A stretch of 64,000 bases of DNA, taken from the IMG/VR virus record IMGVR_UViG_3300025070_000019, positions 1-64,000 of that record. One strand, 5' to 3'. The stretch comes from a virus. Below are positions 31,884-41,499 of this stretch, in pieces. The notes below the pieces were generated by a model. It did no database searches. It had not been told where the DNA came from and saw only the letters and a list, made by a program, of their open reading frames with translations. Every line of letters begins with the position of its first letter. Positions within the stretch are counted from its first letter, which is position 1. The position numbers and the translations under genes were made by a program.

Positions 31884-32129
31884 ATGATTATAAAAAGAAA
31901 ATGTATTATTACAGGTAAATCCAATCAACTTGATTTACCTGTAACTCAAACTCAATTAGATCGCTGGAAAGCAGGTTTACCAATTCAAGATGCAATGCCT
32001 CATTTAAATAATGATGAAAGAGAATTCATTATTACAGGCATTACGAAAGAAACTTGGGATCAGTATCTAAAAACAGAAAAAACAAAAGAAATTGTTAATG
32101 GGATTTTAAATCCAGAAAGAAATGATTGA
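31884..32129 (+). CDS. Hypothetical protein, 81 aa
   Basis: Soluble protein with a single CxxT-type cysteine near the start. An AAGGAAC site precedes the ATG. The stop overlaps the recA-like start (TGATG). No family is recognised. Confidence 0.55.
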   Translation: MIIKRKCIITGKSNQLDLPVTQTQLDRWKAGLPIQDAMPHLNNDEREFIITGITKETWDQYLKTEKTKEIVNGILNPERND

Positions 32130-33136
32130 TGCCAGCTAAAAAAATCACAGGCATTGCTGAAATTGATTTAGTAATGAATGCCTTTTCCAAAAAATTTGGC
32201 AAAGAAAATATGATTTCAATGGGACCAAAGTATGAAAAAGTGGAACCAGTTTCTACCGGTTCTATTAGTTTGGATTCAACACTTGGTGTAGGCGGATTAC
32301 CTAACGATAGAGTTATTGAAATTTATGGACCTCCTAGTGCAGGTAAAACTAGCCTTTGTCTACAAATTGTAAGGCAATATGTAAATAAATATGGTTATGA
32401 AAGACCACCCGTCTATATAGACCTAGAACGTACAACTGGTTTAGATCTTGTTACATCGATGGGTCTAGATGCCAATCAAATGATTTTCTGTTACCCTGAT
32501 ACTGCAGAAGAAGCATTACAACTTTGCCAAGATCTTGGAAAGACTGGCAAAGTAGGAGTTGTTATCTTCGATAGTATTGATGCTGCTCAAAGTGAAAAAG
32601 ATACTAAACGCCTTATGAATGAAACAGGTGTTGGTGATTTACCTAGACTACTATCAAAAGCTTTACGAGCTATTAGTAAAATTAGTGTAGATAATCAATG
32701 TATGTATTTATTTATTAATCAAGTACGTATAAACATTGGTGTCATGTATGGAAATCCAGAGACAACTTCTGGTGGTAATGCTATACCGTTTTATTCTTCT
32801 GTAAGATTACGTGTCAGTAGTAAACCAAGTTCAGACCAACCTAACAGCATTAACATGAAAGTTAAAATTGTTAAAAATAAAGTAGCTCCTGCTCTTAATA
32901 AAGTAGCTGAGTTTACATTTTTATGTGGTCAAGGTACTGATAAATACCTTGACCTTATCGGTTGTGCTAAAGACATGGGGTTACTTCGTTTTGCTGGTTC
33001 TACTGTTAAATGTTTTAATGGAGATACAGGAGAAGAAGAAAGTATTTGCACAGGTGGCAAACTTGGTGCTAAACAATACTTTATGGAAAATCAAGATGCA
33101 TATGAAAGTCTTAAACAACTTTGTTTAACAAATTAG
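32129..33136 (+). CDS. RecA/UvsX recombinase
   Basis: Strand-exchange ATPase of the RecA family. Walker A is YGPPSAGKTS (about residues 66-75), Walker B is VVIFDSIDAA, and a loop follows with FINQVRINIGVMYGNPETTSGG, as in RecA/UvsX. ATG at 32129 overlaps the upstream stop. Phage recombinases support recombination-dependent replication and repair. At 335 residues it lacks much of the C-terminal domain of bacterial RecA. Confidence 0.93.
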   Translation: MPAKKITGIAEIDLVMNAFSKKFGKENMISMGPKYEKVEPVSTGSISLDSTLGVGGLPNDRVIEIYGPPSAGKTSLCLQIVRQYVNKYGYERPPVYIDLERTTGLDLVTSMGLDANQMIFCYPDTAEEALQLCQDLGKTGKVGVVIFDSIDAAQSEKDTKRLMNETGVGDLPRLLSKALRAISKISVDNQCMYLFINQVRINIGVMYGNPETTSGGNAIPFYSSVRLRVSSKPSSDQPNSINMKVKIVKNKVAPALNKVAEFTFLCGQGTDKYLDLIGCAKDMGLLRFAGSTVKCFNGDTGEEESICTGGKLGAKQYFMENQDAYESLKQLCLTN

Positions 33137-33143
33137 GAGTAAT

Positions 33144-33410
33144 ATGAAAGCTTTAATAGTTGATACACCATATACAGAATCATTTAAAGGCAAATTCGAT
33201 AAAATACAAGATAAAGTTTATGATATTTTGCATTTGCTACCATATAATCAAGATGATGTAGAATTTTTATCTTATTTGGCTGATAACTTCTTAGAAGGTT
33301 TAGAAGATTATTATAAAGAGAATGTTTTTAAGTGTAAATGTTGTGAAAGGTTAGCTGTTAAAGGTAACATATGTTCTGACAACTATGAAAAGGATTGTAA
33401 AAGACAATGA
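33144..33410 (+). CDS. Small Cys-rich protein, 88 aa
   Basis: The C-terminal half carries KCKCCERL and two further Cys, so a zinc site is likely. No family is recognised. The stop overlaps the DnaE N-terminal gene start by 4 bases. Confidence 0.5.
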   Translation: MKALIVDTPYTESFKGKFDKIQDKVYDILHLLPYNQDDVEFLSYLADNFLEGLEDYYKENVFKCKCCERLAVKGNICSDNYEKDCKRQ

Positions 33411-34675
33411 GTGGAGAGTATGTACACTTACATGTACATACCGAGTATAGTTTATTAGATGGTATAAATAAGGTTAATAGATTACCACATATTATAAAAG
33501 AGATGAATCAACCTGCATTAGCTATGACAGATCATGGCAATGTATCTGGTTCATTTAAGTTTTATAAAGAGTGTAATAAAGCAGGCGTTAAACCTATTAT
33601 AGGTATGGAAGCTTATTATACTGTAAATGATAGAACTGCTAGAGAAAAAGATGAATTAGAAAAATCCTATTATCATCTTATTTTGCTGGCTCAAAATAAT
33701 ATTGGTCTAAAAAATCTTATAAAACTATCTTCTTACGCTTATACAGAAGGTATGTACAGGAAACCACGTATTGATGATGCATTAATTGCTCAATACTCTG
33801 ATGGTATAATTGCAACGACTACTTGTTTAGGTGGTCGTGCATCTCAATTAATTATTAATGGCCGAGAAAAAGAAGCTGAAAATTTAATACATCATCATAA
33901 AGCAATGTTTAAAAATAGATTTTTAGTTGAATTACAATTACATAAAGACAAAGATCAACAACTAGTTAATAATGTATTACAAAGAATTGCATTAGATAAT
34001 GACTTACCTATGGTTCTTACAAATGACTGCCACTACACGCATGAGCATGATAAGTGTCATCATGAGGCAGCTTTATGTTTGCAAACAAAAACAACTCTTA
34101 GTAATGAGAAACGTTTTACTTTTGGTGAAATAGATGTACATGTAGCACATCATGACTGGATGTGGAAACATGCAGAAGCTCAAGGAATGCCTTATGATGT
34201 TATTAGTAATAGTGTTGCTGTTGCTGATTTAATTGATAGCGATTCATATTTTATGGATAGAATGAATCGTTATCCTAAGTATCAAGAGCTACCTGAAGAT
34301 ATGACTTCTATTGATTATCTGAATGTAGAAGCTCAACATGGATTGTATAGGAGGTTTAAAGAGTTGCCTCCAGAAGATTATAGAAAACGTTTAGCCTATG
34401 AGCTGAAAGTAATTAAAAGAATGGGTTTTGCTGATTATCTTTTGATTGTTGCACAATTTATGAATGGCGCAAAAGAAAGAGGTGTTTTGCATGGCCCCGG
34501 TCGTGGCTCTGCTGCAGGTTCTCTTATTGCTTGGGCACTTGGTATTACTGAAGTGGATCCAATTAAATATGGATTAGTTTTCGAACGTTTTTTAAATGAA
34601 GGTCGTGGTGCTACACCACTTATATTCAATAAACAAATGGCTTTAATAGCTGATCAAAATGGTTTACCATTTTAA
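33407..34675 (+). CDS. dnaE: DNA polymerase III alpha, fragment A (PHP and N-part of palm)
   Basis: First of three genes that together make a DnaE replicase. It opens with a PHP domain (HLHVHTEYS, MTDHGNVSG, residues about 6-45), runs through the N-part of the palm (HGPGRGSAAGSLIAWALGITEVDPIKYGLVFERFLNEGRG, to residue 401) and then stops. In ordinary DnaE the catalytic PDFDVDF follows at once. Here ATP (402-404) is followed by an unrelated 18-residue tail and a stop. The catalytic Asp pair lies in fragment B (35499-37091). Confidence 0.92.
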   Translation: MSGEYVHLHVHTEYSLLDGINKVNRLPHIIKEMNQPALAMTDHGNVSGSFKFYKECNKAGVKPIIGMEAYYTVNDRTAREKDELEKSYYHLILLAQNNIGLKNLIKLSSYAYTEGMYRKPRIDDALIAQYSDGIIATTTCLGGRASQLIINGREKEAENLIHHHKAMFKNRFLVELQLHKDKDQQLVNNVLQRIALDNDLPMVLTNDCHYTHEHDKCHHEAALCLQTKTTLSNEKRFTFGEIDVHVAHHDWMWKHAEAQGMPYDVISNSVAVADLIDSDSYFMDRMNRYPKYQELPEDMTSIDYLNVEAQHGLYRRFKELPPEDYRKRLAYELKVIKRMGFADYLLIVAQFMNGAKERGVLHGPGRGSAAGSLIAWALGITEVDPIKYGLVFERFLNEGRGATPLIFNKQMALIADQNGLPF

Positions 34676-34688
34676 GAAAGAAAAAATA

Positions 34689-35117
34689 ATGCAAATTAAA
34701 ACTCCTTTTATTGTATACTACGAAGATTACAAAAAAGATAACAATATTTTAAATGAAAATATTTATAAAAATTTGAATAAAAGTAATTTAAATTCTTATA
34801 AAAGAATTATAAATAGAATCAACAGAAACCTTCACGAAGGTAACGAGCATGTAGCTCATTATACCAAAAAAGCTATCATTTCATTTGAAAAGAGCGAAAT
34901 ATGTTTTACTAATTTAAGATCTTTTTTAACTTTAAAAGATCAATTTGTAAATGAACAGTCATTCAATTTAGCAAAGATTAAAACTGCTAGTGAATTTGAA
35001 GATTGGGTTAGAAATCAAAATGAAGACAAACCTTTAGAATTACTTAATTTAAAAATTCAAGAAATTCAACATAATTTAAATGGTTTAAAAGAGTTATTAA
35101 AAAGTTTTGATTTATGA
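34689..35117 (+). CDS. Hypothetical protein, 142 aa
   Basis: Helical, Lys/Asn-rich soluble protein lying between DnaE fragments A and B. AAGAAAG precedes the ATG. No HNH, GIY-YIG or LAGLIDADG motif is visible, so it is not an obvious homing endonuclease. Confidence 0.55.
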   Translation: MQIKTPFIVYYEDYKKDNNILNENIYKNLNKSNLNSYKRIINRINRNLHEGNEHVAHYTKKAIISFEKSEICFTNLRSFLTLKDQFVNEQSFNLAKIKTASEFEDWVRNQNEDKPLELLNLKIQEIQHNLNGLKELLKSFDL

Positions 35118-35359
35118 AAATTAAAGAAGTACCTATTTTATGGAGGATGAATCGTAAAGCTAAAACTGCTACAAACAGTTTTAGTACAGATGGAAGTAAC
35201 ATTTATAGTTATCGTCTTAAAATTGGTTATACAAATGAATATGGTCAAAAAGTTTTACTTAGATATACAAAAGAATATAACAATTTCAAAAGTCACACTA
35301 CTAGTAGACACGTCAATCTAGCAGCTTATCATGCTGACATATTTGAAATACCTAGCTAA
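35114..35359 (+). CDS. Hypothetical protein, 81 aa
   Basis: Basic, strand-rich soluble protein with no recognised family. It overlaps the upstream gene by 4 bases. It lies in the same inserted block between DnaE fragments A and B. Confidence 0.5.
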   Translation: MKIKEVPILWRMNRKAKTATNSFSTDGSNIYSYRLKIGYTNEYGQKVLLRYTKEYNNFKSHTTSRHVNLAAYHADIFEIPS

Positions 35360-35422
35360 CATCCACCTTTACATCTACGTACGGGTTGTAACATCCAACG
35401 TTTAAACATAGAAAGACCCTTT

Positions 35423-35506
35423 ATGCAAAAAATTTGTATTGAACTTTTTTTAATTCCAGCAATAATTGCTTTTTTTAAAAAAATGAAAAAGAAAAAAAAT
35501 GTATGA
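35423..35506 (+). CDS. Possible 27-aa peptide
   Basis: Short frame overlapping the start of DnaE fragment B by 8 bases, with one hydrophobic run and a Lys-rich end. It may couple translation of the fragment B gene. The preceding 35360-35422 holds a patch with repeated ACATCCA and no gene. Confidence 0.35.
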   Translation: MQKICIELFLIPAIIAFFKKMKKKKNV

Positions 35507-37091
35507 CAGTAGAAAAAATAATTTAAAACTCTTAGATGAGAATATAATAGATGAAAGATACGATCAAGTCGATCCCGATTATTTAGCTTTTGAAGTTAAA
35601 ATGGTATCAGATGAAGATTTAGAAAGAATTTTCTGGTTGTTAACTGAAAAAGTTAAATTTGAATCGAATCCATACAATTCTATCTTGCTTTATATTACAG
35701 GGATTACAGATGACTTTAATTTTGATAAAGCTAGATCTGAAATGGTTGGTGGTGCTCCACCTGACATTGACATTGACCATGATGCTTTAGACAGAGAAGA
35801 AGCGATTCAATGGTGTGTTGATTACTGGGGTAGAGAAAATGTAGCTAATATTATTACTCATGGTACTTTTAAACCTAAAAGTTTAGCGCGGTCTTTTTAT
35901 CGTATTACTGAAGGCAATAATGAAGACCTTAACGAGTTACTTAAAAAGATACCTATGCCTGTATATGGTAAAGAAGCTACATTAGATGAAATACTTGAAG
36001 TTGCACCTGAAATAAAAGAAGAAATACGATATGCAAACTTTTTGGAGTTTGCAGATCGTATTGAAGGTATGGTTTCTACATTTGGTATTCATGCTGCTGG
36101 TATTATTATATCTGACACTGAAGTTAATGATACTGTTCCTGTATGGAAAAATAGCAAGGCAGATCGTATTACTCAATATGATAAAGATGAATGTGAAGAA
36201 CTTGGTTTGATTAAGTTTGACTTCTTAGGTATAGACACATTGTCTATTATTAAAGAATGCCGTCATTTAATTAAACATCATACTTTATTAGATATAGAAC
36301 CATATGCAATTGAAGATGGAGATGAAAGAACTTATCAGACACTTTGTAGTGGCTTGCTTACTGGCGTCTTTCAAATGGAAACATCTGGTACTGCTAAAAA
36401 ACTAATACTTAGTATTCGTCCTAAATCAATAGAAGATTTATCTGCTATATCAGCTTTGAATCGTCCAGGTCCGTTACAAGCAGGACTAGATAAACAATAT
36501 ATAGAGAACAAATATAAGGGCTCTCCTCCAAAAGATTTACCTAGTAATGTTGCTGAAGTATTACAAGCTAGTTACTGGACTTTAGTTTATCAAGAACAAG
36601 TAATGGATATATGTTCTAAAATTGCAGGATTCACTCCTAAACAAGCTGATGATATTCGTCGTGCTATGGGTAAAAAGAAACATGAAGTATTAGAAAAATA
36701 TAAAGAACAATTCATTGAAGGTTGTCAATCAATTGGTGGTCTTGCCAAAGATTATTCAAGTAATCTTTGGGATGATCTTGTCGGTTTTGCAGACTATTGT
36801 TTATTAGGTAATACTAAGATTCAAACTGTAGATGGTACTTTCACAATAAAAGACATAGTTGATAACTTTATTTCAGCAGAAGTATTTAGTTATAGTTTTA
36901 AAGATAAAAATTTTATTAAACAAAAAGTATCTCAATGGTATAATCGTGGTGTCAAGCCAGTATATCGTTACACGTTAGAAGATGGTACTTATGTCGATTG
37001 TACAGAAGATCATAAGTTTTTAACAATAAATGATGATATGCTTGAAATTGATGCTATATTTGATAAAAATATAAAATTAAAGACTAAATAA
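35499..37091 (+). CDS. dnaE: DNA polymerase III alpha, fragment B (catalytic palm, fingers) plus N-half of a split intein
   Basis: The first 83 residues are an extension not found in ordinary DnaE. From GGAPPDIDID (84-93) the sequence is DnaE, with catalytic-type Asp89 and Asp91, and later KFDFLGID carrying the third acid and LNRPGPLQAGL, VYQEQVMDI, RRAMGKKK and DDLVGFADY of the fingers. At Cys434 the sequence becomes an intein N-half (CLLGNTKIQTVDG; the TEDH motif in TYVDCTEDHKFLT) of 97 residues and stops. The C-half is at 50641-50754. The insertion point (after FADY) is the same as in the cyanobacterial DnaE split intein. Confidence 0.92.
   Translation: MYDSRKNNLKLLDENIIDERYDQVDPDYLAFEVKMVSDEDLERIFWLLTEKVKFESNPYNSILLYITGITDDFNFDKARSEMVGGAPPDIDIDHDALDREEAIQWCVDYWGRENVANIITHGTFKPKSLARSFYRITEGNNEDLNELLKKIPMPVYGKEATLDEILEVAPEIKEEIRYANFLEFADRIEGMVSTFGIHAAGIIISDTEVNDTVPVWKNSKADRITQYDKDECEELGLIKFDFLGIDTLSIIKECRHLIKHHTLLDIEPYAIEDGDERTYQTLCSGLLTGVFQMETSGTAKKLILSIRPKSIEDLSAISALNRPGPLQAGLDKQYIENKYKGSPPKDLPSNVAEVLQASYWTLVYQEQVMDICSKIAGFTPKQADDIRRAMGKKKHEVLEKYKEQFIEGCQSIGGLAKDYSSNLWDDLVGFADYCLLGNTKIQTVDGTFTIKDIVDNFISAEVFSYSFKDKNFIKQKVSQWYNRGVKPVYRYTLEDGTYVDCTEDHKFLTINDDMLEIDAIFDKNIKLKTK
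36798..37088 (+). other. Split intein N-half in DnaE
   Basis: Residues 434-530 of the fragment B protein. Cys1, block A (CLLGNTKIQT), and block B with Thr and His (TEDHKFLT) are present. Length 97 residues compares with about 102-123 in cyanobacterial DnaE N-inteins. No endonuclease domain. It should ligate its extein to the C-extein at 50755 by protein trans-splicing. Confidence 0.9.
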
Positions 37092-37102
37092 AAAGGTATC
37101 TT

Positions 37103-37474
37103 ATGGCTACTCATGCAGAATCTAAAAATCAAGGTACTATAATTGTAGATAGTACACTTAATATAGAAAATATCAACAATAGTGATCAAGGTTTATCAGT
37201 AGGACAAGTAATGACTATTCTACCTAAATCTCATGACCTTTCATCTCAGTGTGATGGTAGCTTAAAAGATTTTGTTTTAAGTCCAGCAGTAGTTCAAAAT
37301 ACTTTAAACTTTTTTAGTTTATATTTAGACGGTGTATTGCTTACAAGATCAGCAGATTTAACAATTTCAGACTATGTAGTATCTTCTCATAGTCAAATTA
37401 ATTTACATCAATCAATACCTGCACCTCCTGCAGGTTCTAGTTTAATTGCTATTTATATAGGAGTAGTAGGATAA
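37103..37474 (+). CDS. Small structural-type protein (beta-sandwich repeat family)
   Basis: 123 residues with the pattern SHDLSSQ...FVLSPAVV...LDGVLL...YVVSS...AIYIG. It resembles the paralogous proteins at 44840-45145 and 45148-45483 (HDLSSQ, SPPAV, FVNG/VDG). It probably is a small virion or tail-tip protein. ATG follows an AAAGGT site. The stop overlaps the next start. Confidence 0.7.
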   Translation: MATHAESKNQGTIIVDSTLNIENINNSDQGLSVGQVMTILPKSHDLSSQCDGSLKDFVLSPAVVQNTLNFFSLYLDGVLLTRSADLTISDYVVSSHSQINLHQSIPAPPAGSSLIAIYIGVVG

Positions 37475-40400
37475 TGGCTATTGATAGAAAATCAAGATTA
37501 AAACCAGGATCAATACATCCTACATTAGTAGATGAAACTAGTGGTTTACAAGTAAATCCTGATACAGGAATTTTAAATGCTACAAGTCTAAAAAATGAAA
37601 TCAATACCTTTGATCAAAGATTTAACAACTTGCCTTGGAAACAAGTTATTAATGTTCAAGAAGTATTTGACGATGTAGATATCACAGATGAAGCTACTCA
37701 AGTTTTAGAATTAAATCACATCCTTGTACCTGGCAATACATATTACAGTCGTACAGATAAAGCTTTTTATATATACATAAAAGATGTAACTAATATAGAT
37801 TCTGCATGGCAACCTACAAACTGGATTGCAGCTAATAGAATAGAAGGTTTTTTAAAAATACCTTTAACTTTAGATTATGCTGATAAAGAATATGTAAATA
37901 CTCAAGTTTCACAGCTTGTAGGTGTAGATCAGCAAACTTTACAAAGCATACAAGACTTATTAGATTACATTGCTAACAATCCAACAGCAAATATTATTGG
38001 CAGAATAACAGCTTTAGAAACTAACAAAGCCAATCGAAGTGAAATTTACACTCAAGATATTATTGATAATAAGCTTCAAACTATTAATACAAATATTGAT
38101 TTACTATCTGATTCTATAATGACCCCTGCAAATTATTCTTGCGGCAATGACCCTCTAGACTCTGATAATAATATAAATGATTTATATAATAATACTAAAG
38201 TAAGAATAGTAGACGACTTTACCTTGAATTATTTAATTAAACAAGGCGTAGAAATTTCAGAAACCCCACTAATAATAGATCAAGCACCAGTTCTTTTTAC
38301 AGGTTTGCAACCTCAAAAGAACTACATGTTTAGCAGGCTTAATAAAGTTGAAATAAATCGCAATTTATCTTTACAACAAGGCAATTCAGATCAAATAACA
38401 TTCAATAATATTTGGTTTGCTTATGGATTTGAAGTTAAATCTACTTCTGCTTATGTAAAATTAACTTTTAATAATTGTTTGTTTGAAAATACATCCCTTG
38501 CAGGAGGGAGTGTATTTTCTTCTTTAGTTGAAGATGCAAATGTAAATCGTATTGATTTAGAATTTTACAATTGTACATTTAACTTAACTAACAATTTATT
38601 AATAAAACGAGCAAATGTATCATTTGATAATTGTTTCTTTTTAGATTCTGCTAATAAGGATCAAATAAACTTATATAATAATTGCGACGCAAAAGTTATT
38701 AATTCTCATTCAGAATCTTGTATCAACATATACGACAATTCTTTACTTGAGTTACAAGGATGTAGTTTTAAGAAAACTACAGGATCTGAGTCTTACCTTG
38801 ATATAAGAAATTTAGATGTCAACTTAAGTCCTTCATTAGTTAAATTAAAAGATATTACCTTTGACACTTATGAAACATTTACTAGTGATTATATATCTGG
38901 TACAGGTGAGTTATATTTAGATTATAATATAATAGAGCAAAATTTAAGATCTGCTTTAGTAGATGGAACTAAGATTATAGTACCAAGAATATCCTCTATG
39001 TTAAATGCAGGCTCTGGTATTGAGTTAAATAAGTTTTTTCAACCTTATGGTAGTGAAAACTTTTTCTATAATGATGAGTTCGCAAGAGATGCTATTGGAG
39101 CTATGATTACCTCAAGTACTCATAGCTCAGGTATTGTTTGGACTTACAATGATAACAATAATAAACTTAGTCTTTCATTAGAAACATTATCATCTATAGA
39201 TTTAGCAGATACCAATAACATTGCTTATAAAGATGAAGAAAATGTATTTTCAGGAACTTTAAATGCTTTTCAAAACATAAGTACAAATATAATAACAAAT
39301 TCTGCTACTTTATCTACAGGCAGTGTAAAATCAACAACAGGTAATATAGACACATTAGAAAGCGCAAACCTTACTACTACTACACAGTTGTCTACTGACA
39401 ACTCTACAAAAGCAGCTACAACTGCTTTTGTACAAGAACGTTTTAGTAACTTAGTTGCACAATTCAATAGCACTGAACTTACTGAACTTTCAGATGTAAC
39501 AATCACAAGTGCAACTTTATCTAGCAGTCAAGTTTTAAAATATGATTCTAATACTACTCAATGGATTAATGCTCAATTAGATTTTGATGACTTACTTGAT
39601 ACAGATAAAGTTGTTACAGAAAATGATTCTGTATTTAAATTAGGACAAATAGATCCTCCTACAGATCAAAGAGATAATGGTGCTATACCAGAAACAACTA
39701 GATATTTATCTACTAATCAAGTTTTAGCTTGGAATGGTATTGACAGAATTGATGAAGGTACAGGAGATGAAGATCCTAATGCTAAATATATACCTGTACT
39801 TATAAATGAAATAATTTTATATGCACAAGAAGCTAACAGTCAGCAAGGTGAAACAGTAGCAGGAGCTGGTATAATTACTATTGCTTCTACAGAAGGAGTA
39901 AGAGATGGCACAGATCTTAATAAAGCTGTTATACCTCCTTACCTATATAAACATTATTTAAGAAGAGATGCATCTAATATTGATCCATCTGAAACTCAAA
40001 GTGCAAGAGATAACCTTGATATAGACTCTGAATTTGTAAAGATTGATTTAAGCAATGCCACAACTGCTGCTAATTATAGAAGTCATATAGGCTTACCTGC
40101 TCTTGAAGCAGGTAAATATCTAGTTGGAACTGCTAGTAATTGGACAAATACAGATAGAACATTAGGTTATTTACAACCAGAAGGTTTAGATTTTACTTCC
40201 TCACCTAGTAGTAAATGGGATCTTTCACCTTCTTATTTTTATAATGTTAAAACACCTGCTAATGAAACTAAATATGTTGTATTACCTGATATAAATTCTA
40301 TGAATCCTCAAGGTGGTACAATCAGAATTAAAAAAGAAAATGGTTCTACACATGCAACTGCTGGAACAGTTTCTATACGTGCTAATGACTCAGATGATGT

Positions 40401-41499
40401 TATTATAACTGCTGATAATGAAGTCATTACTTCTTCAGGAAGTAATGAAGCACAAATAGACATACTTGTTGCAGGTCATACTGTTGATTTATATGTAGGT
40501 TATAGCATTGCTTTGAATAAAAGAGTTTGGTATGCATTCGGTTATTACTATAATAGTGCAGATCAAACACAACCTGTACCAGTTATTGATTTAACTCAAG
40601 AAGCTACAGAAGATGCTATTATATCATTATTCAATCATAATGATCATTCACCAGCACTATCTGTTAATTATGATGACCCGAATCATCAAGTAGAACTTAA
40701 TTTAGCTTTTGCTTCTCAAGCTGAAGTTACAGCAGGCACTATAGATAATTTACCTATTGCTCCTAATACCTTAAAATCAATCACAAATGATATAGATACT
40801 TCTATTACAGATTTAGAAACTTTAGCTAGCAATACATATTTAGCTAAAGATAGTAATTTAGATGATTTACAAGATGTACCTACAGCAAGAACTAATTTAG
40901 GTTTAGGTACTGCAGCTACATATAATGTTGGTATAAATTCTGGTGAGTTATTATTAAATGGAACATTACTACCTAATAAATTTACTTATTTTAACGGTAC
41001 TAATTTAGTTACAAATGATTTACCTATAGCTACTTCAACAATAAATGGTTTAATTCAAACAACAACTATCACAGATGTAATTACTACAAATGCTTTATCT
41101 GATACTAAAGCATTGACCCCTTATGATTTAAATGAAGCCATAACTACTAATGTAGGTACTTCTACTATACGTGATAACATTTTAAGTTTAACCAATACTT
41201 TAAAATATGAATATACCAACAATGCTACTGTAAATGCTACAGTTACTAAGCATTATTCATTAAGAGCAGACCCTAATAGTATCGTTGTAAATTTACCAGA
41301 TATTACAACTGTTGCTACTGGTGCAAGAATTAGTATTAAATTAAAAAGATTAGTTAATAACAATACTGTTACAATAAACCCATATAGTAATCAAACAATA
41401 GATGACGACACATCTAGCTTTGTACTAGATGTTGTCGGTCAAGCAATTACTTTAGTAGCAGGTAATGATAATAATGAAACTGATTGGGAGATTGTATAA
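37474..41499 (+). CDS. Large tail fibre-like protein, 1341 aa
   Basis: Ser/Thr/Asn-rich, low in Cys, typical of fibrous virion proteins. Residues about 280-480 have right-handed beta-helix-like repeats (FNNIWFAYGFEVKS, LTFNNCLFENTS, LEFYNCTFNLT). A STKAATTAFVQERF tail-fibre motif lies near residue 644-657, and LDDLQDVPTARTNLGLGTAAT, a T4-type fibre motif, near 1130-1150. The C-terminal 45 residues (IDDDTSSFVLDVVGQAITLVA...DWEIV) match the end of the protein at 45494-47281. The stop overlaps the next ATG. Confidence 0.85.
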   Translation: MAIDRKSRLKPGSIHPTLVDETSGLQVNPDTGILNATSLKNEINTFDQRFNNLPWKQVINVQEVFDDVDITDEATQVLELNHILVPGNTYYSRTDKAFYIYIKDVTNIDSAWQPTNWIAANRIEGFLKIPLTLDYADKEYVNTQVSQLVGVDQQTLQSIQDLLDYIANNPTANIIGRITALETNKANRSEIYTQDIIDNKLQTINTNIDLLSDSIMTPANYSCGNDPLDSDNNINDLYNNTKVRIVDDFTLNYLIKQGVEISETPLIIDQAPVLFTGLQPQKNYMFSRLNKVEINRNLSLQQGNSDQITFNNIWFAYGFEVKSTSAYVKLTFNNCLFENTSLAGGSVFSSLVEDANVNRIDLEFYNCTFNLTNNLLIKRANVSFDNCFFLDSANKDQINLYNNCDAKVINSHSESCINIYDNSLLELQGCSFKKTTGSESYLDIRNLDVNLSPSLVKLKDITFDTYETFTSDYISGTGELYLDYNIIEQNLRSALVDGTKIIVPRISSMLNAGSGIELNKFFQPYGSENFFYNDEFARDAIGAMITSSTHSSGIVWTYNDNNNKLSLSLETLSSIDLADTNNIAYKDEENVFSGTLNAFQNISTNIITNSATLSTGSVKSTTGNIDTLESANLTTTTQLSTDNSTKAATTAFVQERFSNLVAQFNSTELTELSDVTITSATLSSSQVLKYDSNTTQWINAQLDFDDLLDTDKVVTENDSVFKLGQIDPPTDQRDNGAIPETTRYLSTNQVLAWNGIDRIDEGTGDEDPNAKYIPVLINEIILYAQEANSQQGETVAGAGIITIASTEGVRDGTDLNKAVIPPYLYKHYLRRDASNIDPSETQSARDNLDIDSEFVKIDLSNATTAANYRSHIGLPALEAGKYLVGTASNWTNTDRTLGYLQPEGLDFTSSPSSKWDLSPSYFYNVKTPANETKYVVLPDINSMNPQGGTIRIKKENGSTHATAGTVSIRANDSDDVIITADNEVITSSGSNEAQIDILVAGHTVDLYVGYSIALNKRVWYAFGYYYNSADQTQPVPVIDLTQEATEDAIISLFNHNDHSPALSVNYDDPNHQVELNLAFASQAEVTAGTIDNLPIAPNTLKSITNDIDTSITDLETLASNTYLAKDSNLDDLQDVPTARTNLGLGTAATYNVGINSGELLLNGTLLPNKFTYFNGTNLVTNDLPIATSTINGLIQTTTITDVITTNALSDTKALTPYDLNEAITTNVGTSTIRDNILSLTNTLKYEYTNNATVNATVTKHYSLRADPNSIVVNLPDITTVATGARISIKLKRLVNNNTVTINPYSNQTIDDDTSSFVLDVVGQAITLVAGNDNNETDWEIV

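Noticed and set aside
34689-35359. Homing endonuclease between DnaE fragments A and B
   Set aside because: Neither product shows HNH, GIY-YIG, LAGLIDADG or PD-(D/E)XK motifs, so mobile-element transfer is not shown.
34598-35760. A second split intein at the fragment A/B break of DnaE
   Set aside because: No Cys/Ser at an N-junction, no block A or B motif in the 18-residue tail, and no Asn before the C-extein (MVGGAPP). An intein is not supported.
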